Shown: piece by piece, positions 1-8,854 of the stretch
How the letters are laid out: every line of letters begins with the position of its first letter
How positions within the stretch are numbered: position 1 is the first letter of the stretch
Origin: Balneolales bacterium
GTDB taxonomy: Bacteria; Bacteroidota; Rhodothermia; Balneolales; Cyclonatronaceae
Assembly (NCBI GenBank): GCA_020832405.1
Contig: JAFIET010000040.1
Location: 1-34,600, forward strand
Reading direction: 5' to 3'
DNA length: 34,600 nt
Translations under genes and position numbers: made by a program
The notes under the pieces: generated by a model
What the model was told of the DNA's origin: nothing
What the model saw: the letters and a program-made list of their open reading frames with translations, nothing else
The model's database searches: none

Positions 1-15
1 ATTAGCCCGGGGAGG

Positions 16-1017
16 CTACATCCCGCGCCAGTCCTGCTCCTCGGCGGGTTTGTTGCTGAGGATGTCCTCGATTTTCGCCATAGCTTCATCCGTGAGTTTG
101 GGCACCGCGTCGAGGGCGCTCATGTTCTGCCGCACCTGCTCAACGGTTGAGGCGCCGGTAATGACCGTGCTTACCTGCGGATTTTTCAGGCACCAGGCCA
201 GGGCCATTTGCGGCAGGGTGATGCCCAGCTCGTCAGCCAGCGGGGCCAGCTTTTTCACTTTCTCGAGCTTTGCGCGTCCGTCTTCGGTTTCGAGCAGCGC
301 CTTGCGGAGCCAGCTGTATTTCTCAAGCTTCAGGCGCGAGCCCTCGGGTACGCCTTCGTTGTATTTGCCTGTGAGCAGGCCGCTCGCCAGCGGACTCCAG
401 ATTGTGGTGCCCAGCCCGATATCGCGGTACAGCCGCGCATACTCACGCTCGACGCGCTCCCGGTGGAACATGTTGTACTGCGGCTGCTCCATCAGCGGCG
501 GACGCAAATGCTCGCGCCGGGCAAAATCGTAGGCCATGCGGATTTCCTCTGCGCTCCACTCGCTTGTGCCCCAGTACAGCGCCTTGCCCTCACGGATCAT
601 CTGATCCATGGCCCACACGGTTTCTTCAACCGGCGTGTGCAGGTCAGGGCGGTGGCAAAACAGCAGGTCCACATAACCGGTCTGCATGCGCTTCAGGGCC
701 GCCTCGGTTCCTTCTTTGATGTGCTTGAAGGAGAGGCCGGTATCGTTCGGGCCCCCGCCTCCCCAGAATATTTTGGTGGATAGCACCAGATCAGACCGCT
801 TCCAGCCGGCTTTTCTGATGACCTCTCCCATAATTTCCTCTGATTTTCCGTTCTCGTACGCCTCAGCATTGTCGAAGAAATTGACGCCGGCATCAAAAGC
901 AGTTTTCATCTGCTCGTACGCCAGCCCGGTATCGACCTGCTCGCCGAAGGTGACCCACGAGCCAAACGACAGCGCCGATACTTTGAGTCCTGATTTTCCT
1001 AAAAAACGATATTCCAT
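16..1017 (-). CDS. Aldo/keto reductase, Kv-beta-like (AKR6-type)
   Basis: Predicted cytosolic NADPH-dependent oxidoreductase that reduces aldehydes or ketones; the physiological substrate cannot be read from sequence. The 333-aa protein has the family's normal length and TIM-barrel pattern. It opens with a [12 protein letters not shown] strand, and the catalytic tetrad is intact: Asp49 and Tyr54 in FFDNAEAY, Lys82 in STKIFWG, and His122 in CHRPD. The HRPD form of the His motif and the C-terminal ITGAST cofactor loop resemble the potassium-channel beta-subunit branch. The ATG at 1017 places the conserved first strand at the N-terminus, so I kept it. It lies 48 bp downstream of the AbiE toxin on the same strand and may receive read-through, but nothing links it to defence. 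Confidence 0.92.
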   Translation of the reverse strand: MEYRFLGKSGLKVSALSFGSWVTFGEQVDTGLAYEQMKTAFDAGVNFFDNAEAYENGKSEEIMGEVIRKAGWKRSDLVLSTKIFWGGGGPNDTGLSFKHIKEGTEAALKRMQTGYVDLLFCHRPDLHTPVEETVWAMDQMIREGKALYWGTSEWSAEEIRMAYDFARREHLRPPLMEQPQYNMFHRERVEREYARLYRDIGLGTTIWSPLASGLLTGKYNEGVPEGSRLKLEKYSWLRKALLETEDGRAKLEKVKKLAPLADELGITLPQMALAWCLKNPQVSTVITGASTVEQVRQNMSALDAVPKLTDEAMAKIEDILSNKPAEEQDWRGM

Positions 1018-1065
1018 GGTGTGATGGGGTTTGGGGATGATGATTATTAAGTTGAATTGTACCGT

Positions 1066-2067
1066 TTAACTGATTGCATTAATGCGGTTCTGAAGCTCCC
1101 TGATTCTTTTGATGAGTTCCTGAAATGTAAGCGCATCTTCATAGATCATAAATCCGGCCATTTCGGAATAATCATTCTCATATTCCCTGATGACAGTTTC
1201 AGGTGGTATTATTCTGATTTTATCAGGTGTATGGTTGCTGTAATCAAGACCTCGTAGGGAATTAATTTTTTTTCTGTGAGCTACTATAGCCTGATATAGT
1301 TCCGGATTTTGTAAAGCAGCATTTCCATAGCCTGTACCTGCTACTTTTTCAATGTCATAGAGGTGTCTCGAAAGCCTGTTAGTCCGGATTTTTTCCGGTA
1401 CCTGCGAAAATTCTTCGTGCAGAAGAAAGATCTTTTCTAAAAAGGTTTTTTGAGGCGTCACAGTCATAACCTTAAAGCTTTCTTCTGCAAAACTCATTTT
1501 AGGAAAGGTTGAACTTAAAACCGAATGAATCTCCCGAACTTCCGCGGGCTCCATTAAAGATCTGGAACTTACCTCAATCAATACCCTTTGGGGCAGATAG
1601 GTGTGAGGCTCTGTAACTGAATGATAGTGAATTTCTATTGTCTGTGGATCTTTATCGGAGTTCGTTACAGCTTGGGCAATCAGCTCACAGTCTGAAATGG
1701 CGCCCCATTTTGTGAGCTTGCTGCGTAAATCCTGAATAAACTGATTTGATATAAACCCGCAGGATCGCTGCCTGAGTTTTTTGATTTGTGTCTTGCTGAT
1801 ATCTCCCTCATACCCAAAGAAGCTTCGGTCAATAGCCAAATCAATGTCTTCTGAAAACCGATGGATTAAGCCCCATGCCTTACTCAGTGAAGTACCTCCC
1901 TTGAACAGCAATTGTTCGCTGTATGGCAGTTCAAAGCAGGCCTTCAGGCACAGGGTAACCCACCAGTCTTTCTCAATAGCCGCCGCCGGTAAACCGGTAC
2001 GTTCCGTTACCTGATTGAGGATTTCAACCCTCCTCTGTTTTGGTAAGCTTAGCCAGCTCGTGTTCAT
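1066..2067 (-). CDS. abiEii: AbiEii/AbiGii-type nucleotidyltransferase toxin
   Basis: Toxin half of an AbiE-type toxin-antitoxin and phage-abortive-infection pair. Known family members are DUF1814 nucleotidyltransferases of the MNT-like fold that arrest growth; studied relatives modify tRNA 3' ends. The 333-aa protein shows the family signature in order: an IEKDWWVT segment (residues 31-38), FKGGTSLSK (55-63) and FSEDIDL (71-77), whose Asp74 and Asp76 should bind metal. All of these look intact, so it is probably active. The start codon overlaps the antitoxin stop in an ATGA arrangement, so the two are translationally coupled. The gene is more AT-rich than the housekeeping genes to the right (the 60 bases from 1261 contain 20 G+C by hand count), which suggests horizontal acquisition. 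Confidence 0.9.
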   Translation of the reverse strand: MNTSWLSLPKQRRVEILNQVTERTGLPAAAIEKDWWVTLCLKACFELPYSEQLLFKGGTSLSKAWGLIHRFSEDIDLAIDRSFFGYEGDISKTQIKKLRQRSCGFISNQFIQDLRSKLTKWGAISDCELIAQAVTNSDKDPQTIEIHYHSVTEPHTYLPQRVLIEVSSRSLMEPAEVREIHSVLSSTFPKMSFAEESFKVMTVTPQKTFLEKIFLLHEEFSQVPEKIRTNRLSRHLYDIEKVAGTGYGNAALQNPELYQAIVAHRKKINSLRGLDYSNHTPDKIRIIPPETVIREYENDYSEMAGFMIYEDALTFQELIKRIRELQNRINAIS

Positions 2068-2666
2068 CTCGCAGCCTTCATTAAAATGTCATAAATCCAT
2101 GCGGGCGAGAGCTTTGCATCATTGATGATGTTTTCATTTTTTTCTTTTTGCAGTATGGCCCTGATTTTATCCTGCGTTTGCTGGTCTGTGCGGTTCTGAC
2201 CAATGGTCTTTAGCGCCTGAATAACAAGACCGCTTATTTCCCCTTTGGCAAGAAGGTTTTTGGGCGTGGTTTTTTTGAAGGTAATGGTCCGCCTGCCAAC
2301 CTTAACCGTTCTTGCAGCACCATCTGTAAGGTAAACCACTTTCATTGGCACCTGGGCGGACAGGCCCAGTTTATTCAGGGCCTGAACACCTGTTGGTACA
2401 ATGCGCGCCCGATCGCGCCTTGCTATAGCTTGGGCTACTTCTTCTGTTGAGGGATAAAGAACACCAAGCTCAGCGTCTGTTTGGGGGTAAAAATAGATAC
2501 CATGAGCCAGGCGCAGCAATAGCCCTTCCTCTTTCAGGCGAAACAGGGCTTTTTTAACGCTTTCCGGATTTCCGTAATCCAGAAAATCGTCAATGAACAG
2601 AATGCTTCCCCTTGGGTAGCGTTTCAGGGCCTCAGCGATTTCAGATTTTACTTGCGGTCTTTTCAT
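2064..2666 (-). CDS. abiEi: AbiEi-type antitoxin (DUF6088-like, winged-helix)
   Basis: Antitoxin and likely autorepressor for the downstream nucleotidyltransferase. The N-terminal third reads as a winged-helix domain (a helix with SEIAEALKRYPRGS, then VKKALFRLKEEGLLLRLAHGIY, which is the usual recognition helix and wing of this family). The rest is the antitoxin domain with the conserved IVPTGVQALNKLGLS stretch. Two in-frame ATGs exist, at 2678 and 2666. I chose 2666 because the candidate -7 box at 2686-2693 would put the transcription start at or next to the first ATG, and because starting at MKRPQ fits the family's usual N-terminus. The longer form would add four residues (MILP). The 3' end overlaps the toxin start by 4 nt. 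Antitoxin-first gene order is normal for AbiE. Confidence 0.88.
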   Translation of the reverse strand: MKRPQVKSEIAEALKRYPRGSILFIDDFLDYGNPESVKKALFRLKEEGLLLRLAHGIYFYPQTDAELGVLYPSTEEVAQAIARRDRARIVPTGVQALNKLGLSAQVPMKVVYLTDGAARTVKVGRRTITFKKTTPKNLLAKGEISGLVIQALKTIGQNRTDQQTQDKIRAILQKEKNENIINDAKLSPAWIYDILMKAAR

Positions 2667-2674
2667 AGGAAGTA

Positions 2675-2715
2675 TCATTTCGTCCCAAATTTAGCAAATA
2701 TTTGGGACGAAATGA
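2675..2715 (-). promoter_or_regulatory. Promoter and operator of the abiE pair: perfect 16-bp inverted repeat
   Basis: Arms TCATTTCGTCCCAAAT (2675-2690) and its exact complement (2700-2715) are separated by 9 nt. Read on the minus strand, the inner part contains TAAATTTG (2686-2693), a perfect TAnnTTTG -7 box. TTTC at 2714-2717 lies 20 nt upstream as a possible -33 element. A protein dimer bound to the repeat would cover the -7 box and the transcription start. Known AbiEi antitoxins repress their own promoter through inverted repeats, so this is the likely autoregulatory operator. Confidence 0.75.
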
Positions 2716-2984
2716 AATCATCAGCGGAGGTTTTCAAAAGCTCTGGACCCTGTGACGGAACAAGCTGACCTTTTCGGGGATGTCTCCCCCAGATTCGTTT
2801 CCTGTGTGTAGGATATCATCGGTAATAGAATTTCAACCTGGGTTTCCCGGGCAAGCCACCTCCTCACACCCCGCCCTGCAGCACGCCGGACCCTCATTGG
2901 CTTTTTGCCAGTCAAACTTTTCCGAGCGCCGGGCAGCCCGTTACCGGGGCATCACAACGAGAGGGGATTCGGCCGCTTCAGAAA
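2716..2984. other. Intergenic stretch between the abiE pair and the type IIG gene
   Basis: No convincing gene is present. Short open frames on both strands have Arg- and Pro-rich translations without recognisable motifs. I see no T-run hairpin that would serve as a clear terminator for the restriction gene. Several G/C-rich imperfect repeats lie around 2930-2955, but none forms a strong stem. Confidence 0.5.
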
Positions 2985-5900
2985 TCACCCTTCGCCTTCC
3001 ACAATTTTTATTTCCTCTTCTGTGAGGCCGTAGAGCTGATATACGAGCTGGTCGATTTGGGCTTCAAGGGCGGAGGTGTCGGCTTGGGGGTTTTGCTTTT
3101 TGAGAGAGAGAATTTGCTCAACTATTGGTTCAAGCTTTTCTAACCCATTTGGAATTGGACAATCTCTAACATAATCAGTAAAAAATCTCATATATCCACC
3201 TCTAATTGAATTTGATACAGATTTGAAATACAATAAAAAAACTTTTGAATTTAGATATCCAAGCAAACCCTTTGAGTTCGAACTTATTTGATAAACTGTG
3301 TTGACACTATAATTTCCTTCTATATCAAGAATGAAATTCAATTCTTTTGAAATATCAGGATACATAATCTTGGGTTGAGCAAATTTAATATTGTTCACAG
3401 GGCTAGCTTGTAGCTCATACCATCTTCCGGTTCCAGCTCTTTTTTCCAATTTTGATTTAAATCTAATTAGATGCCGGTAAACTGAGCCATACTGCTCAAT
3501 TCCCACATTTCTCTCTGGAATAATAATGTATTTCGTCGCCTTGGGCTGCTGATATCTTTTGATGTCCCGGCCCGCTAAAAACGGTTTTATGATGGCAGCT
3601 GATGCAGGGTCTTCTGCGATGAGTTTATTTTTGGTTTCCTCATCTATCACAAAAGCTTCGTTTAGACCGGTTTTAATGCCGTAAAAAATTTTGCCTTCTA
3701 CGTAGTCCCCGAGTGGTACACCCGTATTTTTGAGTTTTGCGAGCAGTTTCTGAACCTTGCTGTCCGTGAGTGTCCATCCTTCAACCGGAAGTTCATTTAC
3801 CAGTACTTCGATCCGGTTTTGCGCCACATAGTCCGGGAGGCCGTCCGGGTAGGCAAGCGTTTCAATATTCACCGCTGTGAACATTTCCGAACCGGCACTT
3901 TTTCGCAGCTGCATGATGCAGGGGTAGGTTGTAGCTTCCTCAAAAACGGGCAGATCACCAAAATCGAGAATCTGAAGGATTTCAAAACTTCTGAGGTAGC
4001 GGCGCAGGGCTTCACCATAATTGGCGCGCATCCATTTGTTGGGAATAATGTAACAGAACGTTCCGCTGCCTTTGAGCAGATTCATTCCTAACTCAACAAA
4101 ATAGGTGAACAAATCAGCGGTACCGGCGAAGGTTTCAAAGCGGCTGCTCAGGTACGGCTTTATTTCCGTAAAAGCCTCCTGCCGGATATACGGCGGGTTG
4201 CCGATCACGACGTCGAAGCCTACGAATTCGCCCGCATCATTCAGCACTTCGGGGAATTCGAATCGCCATTCAAAGGCGTTTTCGTAGATTTTGTTGGCCT
4301 TTATTTCCTCAATTTCGGCTTCCAGCTTTTTGATTTCCTGCGCCAGCTTTTCGGTTTTTTTGGTCCATACGGCCTTCTCCTTTTTGCTCATCCCGAACAG
4401 GTCGGTCTGCGTGGTGAGCACGGTCAGCTCGCCCTGCAGCCGGCTGAGCCGTTTCAGTATGGGGTCATTTTTTGAAATTTCGCTCCGGAAATCCGATTTG
4501 ATGCCGGCAATGAGGCGCTCCATCTCCCGCTTCTGCTCCTTGCTTTGTGCGTTGCGGTAGGTATCAACGGCGGCCCGGTAGCTGCCGATGGTCCATCGGC
4601 TTTTTTTGAGCGCCTGCTTCAGGTCGGCATCCATCGCAAAGCGGCTCACGAGCGAGTTCCCGCACTTGATGTTGATGTCGATATTGGGCAGGGTTTCGAG
4701 CTCATCCGGGCTTTTGTAGTAGGCGTGTTTCAGCAGCTCAATCCACAGACGCAGCCGGCAGATTTTCACCGAATTCGGGTTGATGTCCACCCCGAAAAGG
4801 CTGTTTTCGATGAGGGTTTGTTTTTCGTGGAAGAGGGCCTCCTGCACCCGCTGACTCTCCGGGTTGGCGGGGCGGTAGTCGATCAGGGCGCCGTCTTCAT
4901 CGGTCACGATCAGCTCATCATTCACCACTTCCACAAAATATTCTTTCAGGCGGCGGCCGCTGCGGTCCTGCAAAATGCGCAGGTCGTTTTTCACGGCAAT
5001 CAGCTCGTTCAGGGCCGATACGAGGAAGTGCCCCGAGCCTACGGCCGGATCGCAGATTTTGAGGCTGTTCACAATTTCGTTGGCCTCCTGCCGGTCGTCA
5101 ATCCGGTCGTACAGGCCGCCGAGATCGGTGCAGTTCCAGCCCTTCACCTCGTTGAATTTCTGTACCACCGCCCGCCGGATGGTTTCGCGGCACATGTACA
5201 TGGTGATGAAGCCCGGGGTGAAGAACGAGCCGTCTTTGTAGCCGTTTATTTTCTCGAAGATGAGGCCGAGCACCGAGGCGTTAATCAGGGCTTTGTTGTC
5301 TTCCTGCACTTCCTCCGAGCCTTCACTGCTGAAATCGTAGGCGTTGAGAAATTCAAACAGGTATTCGAGGGTCCGCATCTCACCGGTGCGCTTCCGGCCG
5401 CTTTCGGTTTTGAGCACGGTCTGTGAAATCAGCGGGATGGTTTTGTCGTCTTTCAGGTTGCTGATCATCAGGGTGAGCTGCTCCGTCTCGCTGGGTTCAA
5501 ACAGGGAGGAGTTGAGGTAGGGAACCGTGGCGAAGAGCTGCTTCACGTCGGGGTTGCGCGCTTCCGTCCGGCGGGCGAGCACCTGAAAAAACAGGCTGTT
5601 GAGGTCGTCGTAGCTCTTCAGCTTTTCCGCATTGAGAAAGGCATACCGGGGGTCGCCCTTGTGGTAGGTGATGAGCTGGGCTTCGAGCAGCTTCAGGAAC
5701 AGCACCCGGTTGATCCAGGTGATGGTGAGTTCGAGGGCCACGCCGAACAGCCGCTCCTGATAGGTGGCGCCGTACTGCGACGGATTGGGGAGGCGGCCGA
5801 TTTTGTCGAGGCTGTCCAGCTGTATGATGGTATCCTCGAGAGTGCTGCCGGAGTTGCGCTCCGCTTCGCTGCTGCGCCCGATCAGCTTCTTGCCGCCCTG

Positions 5901-6701
5901 CCGGGTTTCGCTGAGCCCGATAATGTGGAGCAGCTCGCTGTAGAAGCGTTTGTCGAGGCTGTTGCTGTCGTTCACAAACGGAAGCTTGAGCAGGTGCTCG
6001 GGCGAAAGCAGCTTAAAAAGGGCGATGAGACGGGTATCGCCTGATTTATCGGTGCTGCGCAGCGGTTTTTCGTACTGCTGAAGGCTGAAGTGCGCGAACG
6101 TAATTTCAGAGCTGAGGCCGGCAATGAACGGGGCGGCAATCTGAGAGTAGAAGAAATCGGTAGTTGTGCCGGGCAGCCGGCCGGCCTCAAAATCGGTGAA
6201 CTGCTTCACTAGCGCCTTGTTTTGTGCAAAGAGGACTTCAAAAACGGACGCATCAAAAATGAACCACTCATTAATATTGGTGATGATGAGGTGCTTCAGC
6301 TCCGGGTTTTGGTGCGTAATCCGCTCGCGCAGGTAGTAGAGCAGCAGCTCCTGAAAAGCCTTGCGGTTGAGGTCGGCCGTGCTCACCATCTCAGCCCGGT
6401 TGCCCGGCTTCTTGGCCTCGATAATTACCCCGACGCTGCTTTTGGCCTTATCCCCGTTGTGGATCACCAGGTCGTTACGCCCCTTGGTATTGATGTAATG
6501 GGCGGGATCGTACCAGGTCTTCTTCAGAAAATCAGACAGCAGGTTCTTGTGAAACTCTTCGGATTCGCCCTCATTCTCCCGGGTGCGGTCCAGCAGAGCG
6601 CGCAGGCCGGCTTTAAACCGCTCCATGTCGGAGCGGATGGGCTTCACCTTCAGAAAGGCTTTATTCAGGGCCCGCCGGGGCGCATTTATGGTAAGCTGCA
6701 T
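2985..6701 (-). CDS. Type IIG (Eco57I-like) restriction-modification protein
   Basis: Single-chain restriction endonuclease and adenine DNA methyltransferase, 1238 aa. The N-terminus (ALNKAFLKVKP, residues 11-21) is typical of the family. A PD-(D/E)xK nuclease site follows, with Asp77 and Glu95-Ala-Lys97 in IIEAKK. A helical linker leads to GSFFTP (491-496). Methyltransferase motif I is DPAVGSGHF at 551-559, and the catalytic motif IV is NPPYIR at 835-840. Between motifs I and IV lies a long charged, probably coiled-coil insert (about 720-805). The C-terminal third should be the target recognition domain. All catalytic residues are present, so it is probably functional. The DNA for residues about 1074-1194 is strikingly AT-rich compared with the rest. 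No separate specificity or methylase gene is nearby, as expected for IIG. Confidence 0.9.
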   Translation of the reverse strand: MQLTINAPRRALNKAFLKVKPIRSDMERFKAGLRALLDRTRENEGESEEFHKNLLSDFLKKTWYDPAHYINTKGRNDLVIHNGDKAKSSVGVIIEAKKPGNRAEMVSTADLNRKAFQELLLYYLRERITHQNPELKHLIITNINEWFIFDASVFEVLFAQNKALVKQFTDFEAGRLPGTTTDFFYSQIAAPFIAGLSSEITFAHFSLQQYEKPLRSTDKSGDTRLIALFKLLSPEHLLKLPFVNDSNSLDKRFYSELLHIIGLSETRQGGKKLIGRSSEAERNSGSTLEDTIIQLDSLDKIGRLPNPSQYGATYQERLFGVALELTITWINRVLFLKLLEAQLITYHKGDPRYAFLNAEKLKSYDDLNSLFFQVLARRTEARNPDVKQLFATVPYLNSSLFEPSETEQLTLMISNLKDDKTIPLISQTVLKTESGRKRTGEMRTLEYLFEFLNAYDFSSEGSEEVQEDNKALINASVLGLIFEKINGYKDGSFFTPGFITMYMCRETIRRAVVQKFNEVKGWNCTDLGGLYDRIDDRQEANEIVNSLKICDPAVGSGHFLVSALNELIAVKNDLRILQDRSGRRLKEYFVEVVNDELIVTDEDGALIDYRPANPESQRVQEALFHEKQTLIENSLFGVDINPNSVKICRLRLWIELLKHAYYKSPDELETLPNIDINIKCGNSLVSRFAMDADLKQALKKSRWTIGSYRAAVDTYRNAQSKEQKREMERLIAGIKSDFRSEISKNDPILKRLSRLQGELTVLTTQTDLFGMSKKEKAVWTKKTEKLAQEIKKLEAEIEEIKANKIYENAFEWRFEFPEVLNDAGEFVGFDVVIGNPPYIRQEAFTEIKPYLSSRFETFAGTADLFTYFVELGMNLLKGSGTFCYIIPNKWMRANYGEALRRYLRSFEILQILDFGDLPVFEEATTYPCIMQLRKSAGSEMFTAVNIETLAYPDGLPDYVAQNRIEVLVNELPVEGWTLTDSKVQKLLAKLKNTGVPLGDYVEGKIFYGIKTGLNEAFVIDEETKNKLIAEDPASAAIIKPFLAGRDIKRYQQPKATKYIIIPERNVGIEQYGSVYRHLIRFKSKLEKRAGTGRWYELQASPVNNIKFAQPKIMYPDISKELNFILDIEGNYSVNTVYQISSNSKGLLGYLNSKVFLLYFKSVSNSIRGGYMRFFTDYVRDCPIPNGLEKLEPIVEQILSLKKQNPQADTSALEAQIDQLVYQLYGLTEEEIKIVEGEG

Positions 6702-6817
6702 AGATGATGGCTGAAGTACAGGAACAGTGGCACGGGTAAAGTACTAAAGAAAAACTGAAATCCGGGAAGGGAGTTTTAATGCCGGGAGGGAGGGCAAACC
6801 TCACAAATAACCCCGAT

Positions 6818-6861
6818 AAATCCGCGAAAATCCCGCCAGATCTGCAAAATCCGCGTGCCAT
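6818..6861 (+). repeat. Direct repeat, copy 1 (AATCCGCG-type)
   Basis: Matches 8802-8845 at 37 of its first 41 positions, with two further matches just after. The unit is itself built from degenerate AAATCCGCG-like blocks. It lies in the intergenic region between the type IIG gene and the DUF885 gene. It resembles short dispersed intergenic repeats; no transposase is nearby. Confidence 0.7.
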
Positions 6862-6947
6862 ATCCGCCTCAAGATCACTCATCATAACCTCAAAAATTTT
6901 TATATCTTACGAGCAACCTTAACTCTTCAATTTTGTTATCCGCCCCT

Positions 6948-8762
6948 ATGTCTTTCAAAAAAATCCTTTTTGGCCTGTTTGCTGTTGTGCTCCTTGTTTT
7001 TGGCATCTGGGGCTATAAGCTGATCTGGGGGAAGCCCTTTAACATTGATCACTTTTTCGACCGCTATCTTGTTGAAGCGGCCCTTTCCGAGCCCGAAATC
7101 CTGACGCTCCTCGGCCTGGTGGATAACACCTTTCTGGATTTTCACAGTCATAAGCTCACCGATGCTTCCCCTCAGCACACCTACCGCGGACTGGAGCGCG
7201 ACCAGAAATACCTCGACTTGCTCAGGCGCTACAACCGGGAGCAGCTTTCAGGTCAGAAAGCCATCAGCTACGACATGATGGAGTGGCTGCTGGCAAGCAA
7301 TGTGGAGGGCGGGCGCTGGGCTTTTCACGACTTCCCGGTAAATCAGACTTTTGGCATCCAAAGCCAGACGCCTGAGTTTATGACGACCAACCATCAGATC
7401 ATCGGTAAAAAAAGCGCGGAGCATTATATCAAACGGCTTCGGGCTTTTGAGGCCAAGTTTGATCAGGTGCGTGAGTCGGTAAATTACCGGGCCGAGCGGG
7501 GCGTGATCCCGCCGCAGTTTGTGATTGACCATGTGCTTCGGGAGATGACCGCCTTCATCGGGCAGCCGGCTATGGAAAATCCGCTGTATGTCAATTTTGC
7601 GGCTTCGCTTTCCGGGCTGGAGGGCATCAGCGAGGGCGATGCAGCGCGGCTGCTGGCAGATGCTCTGTCCGCCATAGAAAGAGAGGTTACCACAGGCTAC
7701 GGCTACCTGATCGAAACTTTTGAGGCGCTTCATGCACGGGCCGGCGAAGAATCCGGCGCCTGGACGCTTCCCGACGGAGATGCCTATTACCGCTACCTTA
7801 CCCGTATGCACACAACCCTTCCGCTCACCCCTGAAGAAATCCATCAGACCGGTCTTGAAGAAGTGGCGCGTATTAAGGCAGAAATGTTTGAACTCTTTGA
7901 TAAAATCGGGATTTCCGGAGAAACGGTTGCTGCCCGCTTTGCAGTGCTTGATGAGGACCCCGCGATGTTTTACCCTGATACAACCGGTGTTCACGATCAG
8001 ATTATTGCGGATTACACGGAGCAGATCCGCTTTCTCTACGAAGCTACGGCTCCGCTCTTTAATCGCACCCCAAGAGCTGAGGTTGAAGTAAGGCGTGTAC
8101 CTGAATATTCGCAGGAAACCGCCCCGTTCGCCTACTATAATATTCCGGCCATGGACGGAAGCCGGCCGGGCATTTTCTTCATCAACCTTCGGGACATTAC
8201 TGAAGTAACGAAATACGGAATGATGACCCTCAGCGCGCACGAAGCCGTTCCGGGGCACCATTTTCAGCTGGCTTTGGCACAGGAAATCGAGGGCGTACCG
8301 GTGATCCGGCAGGTCTATCCGTTCACAGCCTACGTTGAGGGCTGGGCGCTGTACACCGAGTGGCTGCTTGATGAAATCGGCGTTTATGATAACGACCCCT
8401 ACGGAAACCTGGGCCGGCTACAGGCAGAAATGTTCAGGGCCGTGCGGCTTGTTGTGGATACCGGAATACACCTGAAGCGGTGGACTCGCGGGGAAGCCGT
8501 AAGCTACATGCACGAAAACACCGGAATGCCCCTTGGCGATATCATTTCCGAAATCGATCGCTATGTCGTAATGCCGGGTCAGGCGCTGGCGTACAAAATC
8601 GGGATGATACACATCCAAAACCTGCGCACAGAGGCCGAAGCAAGGCTGGGCGACGCCTTTGATGTGGCCGAATTCCACGATGTTATTCTGATGAACGGCG
8701 GCCTTCCGCTGGAGATACTGAGCACCGTTGTCGAAAACTATATCGTACAGGCCGGCGGGTAA
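6948..8762 (+). CDS. Membrane-anchored DUF885 family protein (gluzincin-like metallopeptidase)
   Basis: A 604-aa DUF885 protein, a family thought to be zinc peptidases of the gluzincin type; the substrate is unknown. The start is ATG 6948; an in-frame TTG at 6933 would add five residues but places no conserved sequence. Residues about 4-24 form a single hydrophobic helix with lysines on its inner side and no clear cleavage site, so the protein is probably anchored with its catalytic part in the periplasm. The signature HEAVPGHH (about 431-438) supplies the HExxH-like zinc site, and the downstream EGWALYTEWL likely supplies the third ligand. The length matches the family. It is transcribed alone, divergently from the type IIG gene, and flanked by a pair of direct repeats. 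Confidence 0.87.
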   Translation: MSFKKILFGLFAVVLLVFGIWGYKLIWGKPFNIDHFFDRYLVEAALSEPEILTLLGLVDNTFLDFHSHKLTDASPQHTYRGLERDQKYLDLLRRYNREQLSGQKAISYDMMEWLLASNVEGGRWAFHDFPVNQTFGIQSQTPEFMTTNHQIIGKKSAEHYIKRLRAFEAKFDQVRESVNYRAERGVIPPQFVIDHVLREMTAFIGQPAMENPLYVNFAASLSGLEGISEGDAARLLADALSAIEREVTTGYGYLIETFEALHARAGEESGAWTLPDGDAYYRYLTRMHTTLPLTPEEIHQTGLEEVARIKAEMFELFDKIGISGETVAARFAVLDEDPAMFYPDTTGVHDQIIADYTEQIRFLYEATAPLFNRTPRAEVEVRRVPEYSQETAPFAYYNIPAMDGSRPGIFFINLRDITEVTKYGMMTLSAHEAVPGHHFQLALAQEIEGVPVIRQVYPFTAYVEGWALYTEWLLDEIGVYDNDPYGNLGRLQAEMFRAVRLVVDTGIHLKRWTRGEAVSYMHENTGMPLGDIISEIDRYVVMPGQALAYKIGMIHIQNLRTEAEARLGDAFDVAEFHDVILMNGGLPLEILSTVVENYIVQAGG

Positions 8763-8801
8763 TCAGCCCGTCCTGCTGCATCTCAAACTCACCTAAACTA
8801 A

Positions 8802-8845
8802 AAATCCGCGCAAATCCGGCCCGATCCGCAAAATCCGCGTGCTAT
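8802..8845 (+). repeat. Direct repeat, copy 2 (AATCCGCG-type)
   Basis: Second copy of the repeat at 6818-6861, in the same orientation, 1984 bp away. It lies in the short convergent gap between the DUF885 gene and the Rof-like gene. No T-run hairpin is attached, so it is not an obvious intrinsic terminator. Confidence 0.7.
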
Positions 8846-8854
8846 CAGCGCGTG

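Noticed and set aside
2721-2915. A 64-codon minus-strand frame between the abiE pair and the type IIG gene
   Set aside because: Arg/Gly-rich translation with no motif, no ribosome site and no conserved start; it looks like chance in G/C-rich sequence.
4545-5426. A 293-codon plus-strand frame opposite the type IIG gene
   Set aside because: It is the antisense shadow of a strongly coding region with intact methyltransferase motifs; its own translation has no recognisable domain.
7248-8261. A 337-codon minus-strand frame opposite the DUF885 gene
   Set aside because: The plus strand encodes the HExxPGHH-type family signature; the minus frame has no family features.
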